A model generated the notes under the pieces. It had not been told where the DNA came from. It saw only the letters and a program-made list of their open reading frames with translations, and made no database searches. 64,000 bases of DNA, taken from Protula sp. h YS-2021 (lineage: Eukaryota > Annelida > Polychaeta > Sabellida > Serpulidae). A program made the position numbers and the translations under genes. This document shows, piece by piece, positions 25,776-34,260 of this stretch. The stretch is from the NCBI GenBank assembly GCA_949752745.1, contig OX457024.1, positions 109,174,287 to 109,238,286 of the forward strand, written 5' to 3'. Positions within the stretch are counted from its first letter, which is position 1. Every line of letters begins with the position of its first letter.

Positions 25776-26129
25776 TTATGACTTGTCGTCTTGTCTGCGA
25801 AGCCTTTTATCCACTTCTTTCACCTGCTTCTTCATCATTTTCCATTCAGGTATTGTCAGCAAAATTCCCTTTTTTGTTGGACGGTTTTTTCCAGTCCCCT
25901 CATCTCTGAGGTATTTGCGAATGTTTACCACACCTTCATTACTTTGTTTCATAATCTTGATATACTTTCCATTGCCTAGAGAAAGCATTCCATCCCACGA
26001 CTGTGGTGTTGGTACCGTCGTCTCCACTTTTAATTTCTTGATGGTATTGTCAGGATGTTTCACAGTCATGTCTTTGACTGTATCAGCAAGAGTATCCATA
26101 TCCGTTGTTGCAGATCTTTTCCGATTCAT
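25776..26129 (-). CDS. PC4/SUB1-type single-stranded-DNA-binding coactivator-like protein
   Basis: The product is 117 aa: a basic/Thr-rich N-terminal tail of about 45 residues, then a PC4 domain with LGNGKYIKIMKQ, VVNIRKYLRDEG, RPTKKGILLTIPEW and a C-terminal KKQVKEVDKRL helix. This is the best PC4 match of the group. PC4/SUB1 binds melted DNA and works at promoters and replication forks; here it may serve element replication or late transcription. First gene of a four-gene leftward block, 55 bp after a TATA box that overlaps the PolB stop. Confidence 0.8.
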   Translation of the reverse strand: MNRKRSATTDMDTLADTVKDMTVKHPDNTIKKLKVETTVPTPQSWDGMLSLGNGKYIKIMKQSNEGVVNIRKYLRDEGTGKNRPTKKGILLTIPEWKMMKKQVKEVDKRLRRQDDKS

Positions 26130-26183
26130 GTTGACGCTTCAGTGTTCACACCTCAACTAACTCTAAAGTTGAAGTGTCTCCCC

Positions 26184-26191
26184 CTTATATA
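26184..26191 (-). promoter_or_regulatory. TATA box of the PC4-like block, overlapping the PolB stop codon
   Basis: On the minus strand TATATAAG contains the TAA that ends PolB (26,185-26,187). The first PC4 ATG is 55 bp downstream. Element A has TATAAAAG in the same place. Confidence 0.65.
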
Positions 26192-29100
26192 CTGTAATGC
26201 CCATGCGCCAAAGTGGAATAGCCATCACTCATCACATATCGCTTGTCATCAAAGGGAGAGAGAGCTACTTTCCTCAACTTCTCCGAGAAAATCTGATGGT
26301 CATGACTTCGAATGATGTGTCCTGTGGTCATCGTTTGCGTTTGGTTGAACAAACTGTCTTTATACTGCTGATGTTTCATCCGTCTTTGACACGCGCGAGT
26401 GATACCTTTGGCCGTACGTTTTTCTTTCCCACCATACATCATACTATACATTTTCGGTCGAAGTCCAACAAACTCTTCAATGGGAATGCCCGCCGTCTCA
26501 TCTTTCATTTTCCCAAGCACTTTCTTGTTCACGTTGGAATGTAGGAAATGATCTGGGGGATAGTCACTTGTGTCGAACAAGTCGGCATCTTCCTGCATGT
26601 CTTTGTAGATATCGTCCGTTTCTATGTCATAACATAAACTGTCGGTGTCGCTGAACAAGAGCTTGGCGTTGGGATACTTGGTCATGATGTAGTTGTAATG
26701 AAAGTGGAACATGAGCACCTTGCTGAGGTCGAGAATGGTGAACCCAACTTGAATGGGTTTATCCAGAAGCAGATCCACTTTGCGCAAATGTACCGCGGTT
26801 AAATCTTCGTTGAAAATTCTAAATTTGTGGAAGGAAGGTTTGACCACAAGTTTCTTGAACCGCTTTTCCTGGTGAACAAGTTCCACATTCATGCGCTTTC
26901 TTACATTTTCCATGGTTTTGCCAAACACAGAGTTGTTCATCAATTTGAAGAAGTCTTTCTCAAACGGGTTCTTAGCCAACTTTCTCTTTTCTGTGTTCAA
27001 GGAGATGTATTTTGCCAACCATTTGCTCTGTGCAAACATAATGGCACGATGCACCTTCGTGACTTTCAATCCCAGTGAGACATATTGCTGTAAATTTCTA
27101 TAATGAAGTACATATTTCTTCTTGTCACATAAGTTGGGAATGAGCTTTTCACTAGGTTTGCCTTTCATGTTTAGATCTTTCCGTAGCTTCTGACTATGTT
27201 CTGACAATTCTCCCACCTTCACACATTTCCGTTCTGGAGCCACTGGACAGTGATTATGACGATTATGAATGGATTGTGAGTATTCCAAATCCACTTCTAA
27301 AATGTAGCCAATCTCATCATCTTCATCCACATCCATAAAGTCAATGGATTCTGGCTCGCTCACCCACATAAATCCACTTTCCGGCATGCTTTGCGACATA
27401 GCCCAGCCATACAAGTTGTTTGCATCCAGGTACGTCAAGTAGTTGGTCGGTTTCAAGGGATCGTAATCTGCTACGTAGGGGTTATTTGCTTTCGCATACT
27501 TGTGTGTGATGACAGATATTCCTCCACGTAGACCTTGTTCAACCATTTGGTACATGTCAATGTCGTTGATCAATTCCAATTTCACCTTTGTCGCTTTCAA
27601 CATGGCATCCCACGACAGTCCTGGCGCTGTATAGTAGTGAGCAGGATCTAATTCATATGTGTTGAGACATACGTGACGAAAGTTTTCAAACACGTCAGCC
27701 AGCAGCAACACATCTGATTTCAGGTACAAGTCATGGTATTCGCCAAATGTAGTACACTGGAATGTCTCCCACACCTTCTGCGCATGCGCATAATCCTCAT
27801 CGCTAATGCCTTCTTCACTAAGTAGACTGTAAAACTTGTCCTTGGACGGCAGTTGTGTTTCAGCAAACTTGGATGGCTCATCCACGTAATCATAAGGGTA
27901 CACTCCCTTTCTCAACAGTAAATCTTGTTGGTCACTATCGTGAATGTGTGACGTCATGTGATAAAAGTTGTCTTTCCCTTCTGCCGCCAGGTTGGATACT
28001 AACTTCTGTAGAGAAGTACTCATGAACTGAAAGCTGTCTGTAAATTTCAGATTACTCATGGTGAATGCAATATATTTCTCAACGGTGTTGGGAATGACTG
28101 TAATCCTTTCGTTTTTGAACTTTCCAATTTCTTCCATGATTAAATGGCTGTCATAGCCTCGTAAATTGTGGAAAAAGACAGGAATGATGAAAGAATCTTC
28201 AACATCCTGCTGATCTTTTCGAAGTCGAAATTGTAAATTGCATTCATTATGTGCAGCTCCGCGGTATTTACCATTGATATGATCATGATCTCTCACACGA
28301 TCTGCCCCTAGAGGCTCATGACAAATGTAACAATCTGTAGCGTTCTTATAATGCTCTTCATCTTCATGAGTCATGACTATTTTCTTTTTCTGCTGTAGAC
28401 CATGCACAATACGATCACGCTCATTCACCATATGGTCTAAAAAGACTTTCACAGCATTATCGCCTCGATATATGACTGGAGCACGTGTATCATACTGGCT
28501 CACAACCACATAGGCAAAGCTGTTTGGACGATGATGTTGATACTTGTCTCCTTCATGCTTTTTCGTGAAGCATTCAAAGTCTGCATAAATGACAAACGGC
28601 GCTCGCTGTTGTTTGGCTATATTCTTGAACTTGATGAAGGGTTCCTTGGGGAATGATAAACGTTGTGCGCCATGCTTGCCACACACTTCACGATGCTTGT
28701 CTAAAAGATCTTGTCGCATAAACCCATGAAGACAGTTGAAACAATAAAATATTGCATTCTGACGCTTTGTTCGATAAGCCATCAGTCTGCTGAAATTCTT
28801 GATGAGACAGTAATGTCTTGTCTTGTCATTGCTAATCAAAAGCAAGTTAATTTCTCTGACGCTGTTGACGCTGGTGTTTCGACTGAGTTGTATGGGAACA
28901 ACGACATCATGTTCATATCCAAACACGTTAATGGACACATCATTCTCCTTTTCAAACTTTGGAATGTCTGTAATCGGTGTGGGAAATGTTATGCCTTCCA
29001 CCTTCAATTCCTTCTCAAATGTCTTGTATTGATGTACACGCTCTGGGTTTACATTTGTTGAAGGGTGAAGGTGAGCCAATACAGACCATAAGAAACATTT

Positions 29101-29856
29101 GTTGTCTTTATTCTGAATGTTTAACACACCTCCTGTATTCTTTACTTTCTTCGGTAGTGGGATAAAACTGCTCGCTTCCAGTGGCGCTGACGTAGCTGTA
29201 TGCACTTCAATGAATAATATGTTATCCAACACCCAGCCAGAACCTTGTCGCTCATGTTCATCAAACCTGGTAAATAATTCTTTATAGGCTTCTGGCAAGT
29301 CCTTCTCAATATCTGTTGGATTGTATGCTGCATATGTCGGACTGCTGATGAAGGCATTATCCACTTGTTCTACCATCACGCCTTCAACATTTGGTGTCAT
29401 TTTCTTGAAGCGTGCATGTACCACAATGTACCATTTCATGCCACGGTTTAACGTTTCGAACAAATGTCTCTTGATTCTATTCTCTTGTTGTCGCATTTCG
29501 AGTAACAAATCTGATCCATCTTCAGGCTCAAACCGTCTTTCCTGCGCGTTTTCACCAAGACTCACTCTTCTCCCTCTGCCTACTTGTCCTGTCTCTTTCT
29601 TTCTTTGTTCTTCATGAGGTATGCATACATGTGTCTCAAACGCATCCAAAGATGAAAATATCTTGATGCATTTACAGCAGAGGACTGGATCAGGTCTGTC
29701 AACACCATCTTGTAACGTCTTTTGTCTCTTGGCTTGAATCTGCTCAACAAGCTCATCATGAGCACGTTTCATCCTAGTTTTCTTGCATGTATGTGCCACG
29801 AACAATTCCAGAGATGGAAATGTCACATCACAATCATGACAGTAGACTGATGTCAT
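26185..29856 (-). CDS. polB: Protein-primed family B DNA polymerase (pPolB)
   Basis: The product is 1,223 aa from the preferred start at 29,856 (MTSVYCHDC); the frame is open 18 codons further to 29,910, but that ATG is only about 5 bp from the TATA box. Two C2H2-like fingers lie at the N-terminus and a third (YCFNCLHGF) near 28,745. Exo I YADFECF is at about 28,580, an endonuclease-VII-like CYIC...RDHDH...C site at about 28,250-28,330, Exo II NLRGYDS at 28,150, Exo [14 protein letters not shown] at 27,710, Pol [15 protein letters not shown] at 27,410, Pol [11 protein letters not shown] at 26,940 and Pol [11 protein letters not shown] at 26,645. All catalytic Asp/Glu residues are present. It would copy the linear element from protein-primed ends. 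Intact. Confidence 0.95.
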   Translation of the reverse strand: MTSVYCHDCDVTFPSLELFVAHTCKKTRMKRAHDELVEQIQAKRQKTLQDGVDRPDPVLCCKCIKIFSSLDAFETHVCIPHEEQRKKETGQVGRGRRVSLGENAQERRFEPEDGSDLLLEMRQQENRIKRHLFETLNRGMKWYIVVHARFKKMTPNVEGVMVEQVDNAFISSPTYAAYNPTDIEKDLPEAYKELFTRFDEHERQGSGWVLDNILFIEVHTATSAPLEASSFIPLPKKVKNTGGVLNIQNKDNKCFLWSVLAHLHPSTNVNPERVHQYKTFEKELKVEGITFPTPITDIPKFEKENDVSINVFGYEHDVVVPIQLSRNTSVNSVREINLLLISNDKTRHYCLIKNFSRLMAYRTKRQNAIFYCFNCLHGFMRQDLLDKHREVCGKHGAQRLSFPKEPFIKFKNIAKQQRAPFVIYADFECFTKKHEGDKYQHHRPNSFAYVVVSQYDTRAPVIYRGDNAVKVFLDHMVNERDRIVHGLQQKKKIVMTHEDEEHYKNATDCYICHEPLGADRVRDHDHINGKYRGAAHNECNLQFRLRKDQQDVEDSFIIPVFFHNLRGYDSHLIMEEIGKFKNERITVIPNTVEKYIAFTMSNLKFTDSFQFMSTSLQKLVSNLAAEGKDNFYHMTSHIHDSDQQDLLLRKGVYPYDYVDEPSKFAETQLPSKDKFYSLLSEEGISDEDYAHAQKVWETFQCTTFGEYHDLYLKSDVLLLADVFENFRHVCLNTYELDPAHYYTAPGLSWDAMLKATKVKLELINDIDMYQMVEQGLRGGISVITHKYAKANNPYVADYDPLKPTNYLTYLDANNLYGWAMSQSMPESGFMWVSEPESIDFMDVDEDDEIGYILEVDLEYSQSIHNRHNHCPVAPERKCVKVGELSEHSQKLRKDLNMKGKPSEKLIPNLCDKKKYVLHYRNLQQYVSLGLKVTKVHRAIMFAQSKWLAKYISLNTEKRKLAKNPFEKDFFKLMNNSVFGKTMENVRKRMNVELVHQEKRFKKLVVKPSFHKFRIFNEDLTAVHLRKVDLLLDKPIQVGFTILDLSKVLMFHFHYNYIMTKYPNAKLLFSDTDSLCYDIETDDIYKDMQEDADLFDTSDYPPDHFLHSNVNKKVLGKMKDETAGIPIEEFVGLRPKMYSMMYGGKEKRTAKGITRACQRRMKHQQYKDSLFNQTQTMTTGHIIRSHDHQIFSEKLRKVALSPFDDKRYVMSDGYSTLAHGHYSI

Positions 29857-29914
29857 CGTTGTTGTTTCTTCAACTGCTAGAACTGAAATGAAGTAAAATA
29901 TACGTTTCACTCTT

Positions 29915-29923
29915 CCTTTTATA
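29915..29923 (-). promoter_or_regulatory. TATA box of PolB in element B
   Basis: On the minus strand TATAAAAGG, followed by AAGAGTGAAACG, is also found before PolB in D. With a start of transcription about 30 bp on, the first ATG in the RNA is 29,856. Confidence 0.65.
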
Positions 29924-30297
29924 CCACTTCAATGGTGTGTTGACTCAGCAGAATGTATCACTAGTTGACTAGTTGACATGTTTCACTCATGCTTTTATGT
30001 TACTTCCATGTAATCAAAATATGGTTTGTAACTTTTCAAACTTGCTGAAAAATGTTAAAATTGCTGACTCAGCAGAATTTTACTTGTGTATATGAATGTC
30101 TCACTTACAGTTGTGAAGTTGTACAGCTGCACTGCTGCACAGCAGAGACATCTAGCGGTGAAGTTAACTGACGGTGAAGTCAAATGGTCTACCAAATGGT
30201 ATTCATCCGCCAACTAGACCTGAAATGTGATAAAATGTATTCTCTCTCACACACACACACAGACAGACATGTTTTGCTTCATTTCATAATATAGCAT
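29924..30297. promoter_or_regulatory. Regulatory spacer with TGACTCAGCA sites; block re-used inverted in F
   Basis: No gene. It holds TGACTCAGCA at 29,941, CTAGTTGACTAGTTGAC at about 29,962, and the perfect palindrome TGCTGACTCAGCA at 30,062-30,074. A segment from about 29,950 to 30,215 occurs inverted at 61,935-62,165 in F, upstream of a different gene. D has a related copy at 55,105-55,300. The end is a short CA-type microsatellite. Confidence 0.65.
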
Positions 30298-30313
30298 GGC
30301 CCTTAAAAGGGCC
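30298..30313 (-). terminator. Histone-like 3' hairpin after the Cys-rich gene
   Basis: On the minus strand GGCCCTTTTAAGGGCC: 6-bp stem, loop TTTA, fitting the metazoan histone stem-loop form GGYYYTTHTNARRRCC at every position. AAATGAAGCAAAAC follows about 17 nt later. It lies about 20 bp after the stop codon at 30,333. Confidence 0.55.
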
Positions 30314-30332
30314 GAAAGATGTTAGTACTTCT

Positions 30333-30698
30333 TCACCAGCAAGTGGGATTTCCACAATCACACTGGTATCTGTAAAACTGCTCCATGGAGAAAGGCCTTC
30401 TCGAGCACTTGAACGGATGAAAATTGTAATAGCCGAAGTTTTTCAGCGTCGCACCGCACCACCAGCAGTCCGTGCATGGCTCCGGTCCTGACAATCTTGC
30501 AGTAAACTTATACCAGAGCAATCCACCACAGGTTTTGCAGCAGTAATGCCGTGGTGCGTTGTGGTGTACTGGGCAGTTGTGTGGTTGACCTGGGTACTCC
30601 AACCACACCCAACACTTATAACATTCTGTCGTTAGTGTCACTACCCTGCCGTCTCGCATCACTTTCTTACTTGTCGTAGTAGCTGGTGTGTTGTCCAT
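30333..30698 (-). CDS. Cys-rich zinc-binding protein (121 aa), right arm
   Basis: It is unrecognised as a named family. Ordered Cys/His pairs are ECYKCW, HNCPVHH, CCKTCGG, CTDCWWCG, HPFKC and CDCGNPTCW, enough for three or four zinc ions. Paralogs are at 32,127 (172 aa, A), 55,439 (D), 58,977 (E), 44,001 and 50,323 (fragments). It is read leftward from a promoter whose sequence is shared with the 400-aa gene of the left arm. A regulatory or nucleic-acid-binding role is possible. The frame is intact. Confidence 0.72.
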   Translation of the reverse strand: MDNTPATTTSKKVMRDGRVVTLTTECYKCWVWLEYPGQPHNCPVHHNAPRHYCCKTCGGLLWYKFTARLSGPEPCTDCWWCGATLKNFGYYNFHPFKCSRRPFSMEQFYRYQCDCGNPTCW

Positions 30699-30755
30699 GA
30701 TGTGTCTAATGATGTCTGTCTATGTCTGACGGTGTCTGAGCCTTGAGACACTACA

Positions 30756-30763
30756 CTTATATA
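30756..30763 (-). promoter_or_regulatory. TATA box of the Cys-rich gene
   Basis: On the minus strand TATATAAG, 58 bp before ATG 30,698, within about 80 bp nearly the same as 14,515-14,595. A TGCTGAATCA half-site lies just upstream, as at the left arm. Confidence 0.65.
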
Positions 30764-30825
30764 CGATTTTATCATGCTGAATCAACGATTTTATTACGAT
30801 GATTCAGCACAATTTTTTTTTTTCG

Positions 30826-31008
30826 CTCGCCGGGGGGGGGGGGGGGGGGTCGGTACATAGTATGTTTATAGGGGGGGGGTCGGTACATAGTATGTTCATG
30901 GGGGGGGGGGTCGGTACATAGTATGTTCATGGGGGGGGGGTCGGTACATAGTATATTCATTGGGGGGGGGGTCGGTACATAGTATATTCATTGGGGGGGG
31001 GGGGGTTC
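30826..31008. repeat. G-run minisatellite (GGTCGGTACATAGTATATTCAT-type units)
   Basis: About six units of 27-30 bp, each with a run of 9-18 G, separated by TCGGTACATAGTATGTTCAT-like spacers. It is the same unit as the C-run array in the left arm, inverted. Closely spaced G runs could fold as G-quadruplexes. It separates the diverging Cys-rich and RING promoters. Confidence 0.85.
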
Positions 31009-31056
31009 GTCATTTTTTTTGCAATGTGACATCATTTTGCAATGATGTCATTTTAC

Positions 31057-31068
31057 TATATATATATA
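31057..31068 (+). promoter_or_regulatory. TATA box of the right RING gene
   Basis: TATATATATATA, 37 bp before ATG 31,105. A perfect inverted repeat TGACATCATT-N4-AATGATGTCA lies at 31,028-31,051, matching the left arm. Confidence 0.55.
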
Positions 31069-31104
31069 GGTGTGCTCTCTTCACAACTTCCACAGAATAC
31101 CATC

Positions 31105-31659
31105 ATGGAGTGCTGTTTCGCTTTAGAGAATTCGTTAGTTATCCGAGACATTACAAAGGTGGATTTAATGTACCACCCTACAGCGCATGAACCGGTGCGA
31201 GAATTCTTCTTGCAGCTGTTTCCAGATCCGGCTCGTGCTGTCGCCATCGCTATGCCAGTTCTACTCAACAGGGATGTTATGATTGGGAAGCGGCTTAGTG
31301 ATATTGAACAGGGCAGATACCAAGAGGCGTACATCAGATCAGTCGTCCTGGGGGAAGCAACGCCATCCCATTTAGAAGAGGAGGAATACCCGGCCTGGGC
31401 TGGATACTTTATGCTTCAACACATCAATCTATGTCGCGGGTGTGGCTGTCTGATAGGTGCAGACAAGGTCATTGCTGCCGCTTGCGGTCATCAAGCATGT
31501 ATATCTTGTTCTGTCGCGCGTGCCTATCAGGCAGCCTTACGGCATGAGTATCTCCTCAAGTGTTTATGCTGTGGGACAAAGACGAATCACTTCATATTTA
31601 ATGGTCAGCAGATGACTCAGTGTGGTAGGCGATACCAAAATGTTATCACCTTTTGCTGA
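31105..31659 (+). CDS. RING-type zinc-finger protein, right-end copy (184 aa)
   Basis: Same length and plan as the left-end gene. N-terminal family domain: FFLQLFPDPARAVAIAMPVL, IGKRLSDIEQGRYQEAYIRS, EEEEYPAWAGYF. RING-like zinc site: CRGCGC, ACGHQACISC, CLCCG. The sequences differ at about half of positions from the left-end copy, so the two ends do not simply carry one duplicated gene. ATG 31,105 follows CCACAGAATACCATC and a TATA box. A likely E3-type ligase acting on host proteins (inference). Confidence 0.75.
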   Translation: MECCFALENSLVIRDITKVDLMYHPTAHEPVREFFLQLFPDPARAVAIAMPVLLNRDVMIGKRLSDIEQGRYQEAYIRSVVLGEATPSHLEEEEYPAWAGYFMLQHINLCRGCGCLIGADKVIAAACGHQACISCSVARAYQAALRHEYLLKCLCCGTKTNHFIFNGQQMTQCGRRYQNVITFC

Positions 31660-31670
31660 ACAACACTAAC

Positions 31671-32036
31671 AGTGAGGAGTTTCAACTCCAGGCTGCTCTT
31701 TTCAGAGCGGCCGCCACTTATTACAAAATAAGCAAAACAATTTATCATGGTGTTGGTATATGTGTGTATGCATGAGAGTGTGGGAAATGGGAAAAAAAAA
31801 AAAAAAAAAAAGTTATCGTCTGTCCGTCTGCCCGTCTGACCGTCTGTCTACCATCTACCGATTCTGCAGTGGAACCAACGTTGGTTCCACTGCAATGCAA
31901 AACATTGGTTCTGCAATGCAAAACCAAACGTTGGTTCCACTGAAATGCAGTGGAACCAACGTTGGTTCCACTGCACTGCAGTGGAACCAACGTTGGTTCC
32001 ACTGCAGTGCAGTGGAACCAACGTTTTCACCCTACT
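31671..32036. repeat. Right terminal inverted repeat of element B
   Basis: Reverse complement of 12,889-13,244 with A20 in place of T10; the rest reads identical. It ends CGTTTTCACCCTACT. Confidence 0.95.
31694..31709 (+). terminator. Histone-like 3' hairpin after the right RING gene
   Basis: TGCTCTTTTCAGAGCG, stem of six pairs and TTTC loop, 35 bp after the RING stop, then AAATAAGCAAAAC at 31,726. Identical to the left arm because it lies in the inverted repeat. Confidence 0.5.
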
Positions 32037-32042
32037 ACTAAA
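32037..32042. repeat. Target-site duplication ACTAAA (right)
   Basis: Direct repeat of 12,883-12,888 flanking element B. Confidence 0.85.
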
Positions 32043-32126
32043 GTTAAACCACAAAAGTTAAACACTAATGATTTTCAGTCACCATTTTTTCCACGTCAGG
32101 CTCTCCGCAGGGCTCTCCGCAGGGCA

Positions 32127-32645
32127 TTACCAGCACGTCGGCTCACCACAATCGCACTGGTAGCGATAAAATTGGTTCATGGTGAATGGTCTCTTGGAAC
32201 ATTTAAACGGATGCATGTTATAATATCTAAAGTTTTTCAACGCTGCTCCACACCACCAACAATCCAACAACGGTTCTGGTCCTGCCAATAATGCTGTAAA
32301 GTTATATGGCAGTAGTCCGCCGCAGGTCTTGCAACAATAATGTCGTGGAGCATCATGCTTTACTGGACAATTATGTGACTGTCCTTCATATTCTAGCAAG
32401 CAGAAGCACTTGAAGCACTCGGTTGTTAGCGTGACCATGCCGCGGCCTTTCTTCCACACTCTGAACCTGTACCTCTTCTCCTCCTCCACAGGTGCTACAG
32501 TGGAAGGAAAGTGTAAAGTTTCTTCTAAGGCGTACTTCATCTCTGCCTCTACCTTTGCTTTCTCTTCATTCAATGGTATGGTAATAATCACTGCCTCATT
32601 TGGTTTGAATTGACTCATATCATCTATGGCATCTGACGAGTTCAT
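32127..32645 (-). CDS. Cys-rich zinc-binding protein (172 aa), element A
   Basis: Paralog of 30,333-30,698 with about 50 extra N-terminal residues that are acidic and Pro/Glu-containing. Cys/His pairs: ECFKCF, HNCPVKH, CCKTCGG, LDCWWCG, HPFKC, CDCGEPTCW. One Cys in the fourth pair region (position before LDCWWCG) is replaced by Leu. The start MNSSDAIDDM is preferred because fragment E has the same start sequence; a Met seven codons earlier is open. A TATA box is about 40 bp upstream. Intact. No clear hairpin follows the stop, only a 13-bp tandem repeat. Confidence 0.7.
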   Translation of the reverse strand: MNSSDAIDDMSQFKPNEAVIITIPLNEEKAKVEAEMKYALEETLHFPSTVAPVEEEKRYRFRVWKKGRGMVTLTTECFKCFCLLEYEGQSHNCPVKHDAPRHYCCKTCGGLLPYNFTALLAGPEPLLDCWWCGAALKNFRYYNMHPFKCSKRPFTMNQFYRYQCDCGEPTCW

Positions 32646-32681
32646 CTTGTGTGTGTTAAATGGCATCTCCTCGACTCACTT

Positions 32682-32692
32682 ATATATAGTGA
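32682..32692 (-). promoter_or_regulatory. TATA box of the element A Cys-rich gene
   Basis: On the minus strand CTATATATAAG, followed by TGAGTCGAGGAG. E has the same box near 59,538. Confidence 0.55.
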
Positions 32693-32696
32693 GTTT

Positions 32697-33160
32697 TGGG
32701 GGAGGGAGGGGGGAGGGGGTTTAACTCTTCTTTAGTGATAGGGGAGGGTCGTCGATACCCTGTTTTTGGGGAGGGGTGGTCGTCACCTGTCACTCTCGGG
32801 AGGGGAGGGGGATGGTACAGCGCTTCATCAACGCTTCAGCGGAAGCTGTTATTTCAAATCTCGTAATCACATCGACAACTGCACAAAATGACGTTTACAC
32901 TACCATCCATTTCGTCAAGAAAAAATGGAACCTAACATAAGTTTCTTTTTGGGGAAAAAATGATTTTTAACTCTTCTTTGGTTGTAGGGGGGGAGGGGGT
33001 CCTCGTCGTCTCTGTAATACTCTGTTCTAGGGGAGGGGGGGGGGGTCGTCGTCGACACGCTGTGCGCTGCGCGCTGTACTAGGGGGGGGAGGTTCGTCAT
33101 CGACACGCTGTGGGCTGAGCGCGCTGTGGGGAGGGGGTGGTGGTCTGACGTCGATCGGTT
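32697..33160. repeat. G-rich imperfect tandem repeats between Cys-rich and RING genes of A
   Basis: Units with GGGGAGGGGGG and TCGTCGTCGACACGCTGT occur several times. It takes the place of the TCGGTACATAG array of B. Parts recur at 60,140-60,300. No gene supported. Confidence 0.7.
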
Positions 33161-33210
33161 ACAGAGTATATAATGCTCTCCATGCCTCTCCAGCTTTTAC
33201 CATCATCATC

Positions 33211-33765
33211 ATGGAGCTCTATTTCCATTTGAATTGCGAAAAACGTATCAAGTCAGTTGATCGCTGCGAATTTGCGCCACAGCGGCTGCGGGAGATACCG
33301 TACAGAAAACACTTTATGCAGATCCTGCCAGACCCAAAGGATATGGGAGTGGTTGGCATCCCGGTTATGTTCAACCGCAACATCACCATGGGGAAGAGGA
33401 TAGAGTGCATTGAAGATGGCAAATACAACCATGCCTACATGAGAACATACATGCGGGGGGAAGCGATGCCGACAACCATGGAGGAGGAAGAATACCCGGA
33501 ATGGGCAGAGTACTTCCTGAGGCGCGATTTTGCCACATGCCCTGGCTGCAGCGTGTTTATGCTATTTGATAAGAGTATATCTCTAGAGTGCGGTCACACG
33601 GCTTGTCTGCATTGCACTGTGGTGGCAGCTTTCCTAGAGGCCATTGAAGGCCATTACACCATGCATTGTTTGACCTGCGGAATTAAGTCAGACTGCTTCA
33701 TTTTTGGCTCTCAGCAGATGACACAGTGCGGCAGAGAAGCCCGTGACATCGTCACGTTTAAGTAA
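33211..33765 (+). CDS. RING-type zinc-finger protein, element A (184 aa)
   Basis: Third intact member of the 184-aa family. Landmarks are PQRLREIPYRKHFMQILPDPK, MGKRIECIEDGKYNHAYMRT, EEEEYPEWAEYF, then CPGCSVF, ECGHTACLHC and CLTCG for a RING-like double zinc site. A TATA box (GTATATAATG) lies about 40 bp upstream and a TCTGACGTCGATCGG motif before it. It faces the element end, as in B. Confidence 0.75.
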   Translation: MELYFHLNCEKRIKSVDRCEFAPQRLREIPYRKHFMQILPDPKDMGVVGIPVMFNRNITMGKRIECIEDGKYNHAYMRTYMRGEAMPTTMEEEEYPEWAEYFLRRDFATCPGCSVFMLFDKSISLECGHTACLHCTVVAAFLEAIEGHYTMHCLTCGIKSDCFIFGSQQMTQCGREARDIVTFK

Positions 33766-33807
33766 AATAGCATAAACACAACTAAGACAATGAGGAGTAC
33801 ATCTCCT

Positions 33808-33825
33808 GGCCGCTCCAAAGCGGCC
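33808..33825 (+). terminator. 3' hairpin after the element A RING gene
   Basis: GGCCGCT-CCAA-AGCGGCC, a 7-bp perfect stem, then AAATAAGCAAAAC about 18 nt later. The loop differs from the histone type, but position and downstream element match the B genes. Confidence 0.5.
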
Positions 33826-33899
33826 GCCAACTATTAAGAAATAAGCAAAACAAACGTGTTGGTGTGGGATATGCATGAGAATGTGTGGGATATGCTTTA

Positions 33900-34260
33900 A
33901 AAAAAAAAAAACTTAAAAAAAAAACTTAAAAAAAAAAACCGTCTCCCCGATTTCTTTCAAGGCGTGGCGGTGGCGGCAACAGCTCTCTCTCTCGACCCCG
34001 TCTCGACATCTTCTTTCAAGGCGTGTCGGCGGCGGCAACAGCTCTCTCTCGACCCCGTCTCGAGACCTTCTTTCAAGGCGTGGCGGCGGCGGCAACAGCT
34101 CTCTCCCCTCTCTCTCCTCCTCTCTCTCTCGACCCCGTCTCGACCCCGTCTCGACACCTTCTTTCAAGGCGTGGCGGCGGCGGTGGCAACACCAAAAGCT
34201 CAACAACCCTCTCTCGACCCCGTCTCGACGCCTTCTTTCAAGGCAAAGCGGTGGTGACAC
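33900..34260. repeat. Minisatellite (CGACCCCGTCTCGACACCTTC-type, about 55-60 bp units)
   Basis: After A-rich runs (33,900-33,940) come five to six imperfect units with TTCTTTCAAGGCGTGGCGG, CGGCAACAG and CTCTCTCTCGACCCCGTC. Long frames on both strands here are repeat translations. Confidence 0.8.

Larger units (their letters stand above)
12889..32036 (+). mobile_element. Complete Polinton/Maverick element B (19,148 bp), nested in A
   Basis: Both ends start 5'-AGTAGGGTGAAAACG and are inverted repeats of 356 and 366 bp that differ only in an A/T homopolymer (10 versus 20). A 6-bp direct repeat ACTAAA flanks them, the target-duplication length known for Polintons. All about 24 genes are open, including PolB, integrase, ATPase, protease and capsid proteins. 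Identical ends and undamaged genes indicate recent insertion, and perhaps capacity for mobility or virion formation. Confidence 0.95.

Noticed and set aside
30772..30960. Thr-Asp-Pro-Pro-Pro repeat protein on the minus strand
   Set aside because: G-run array read as protein; overlaps promoter sequence.
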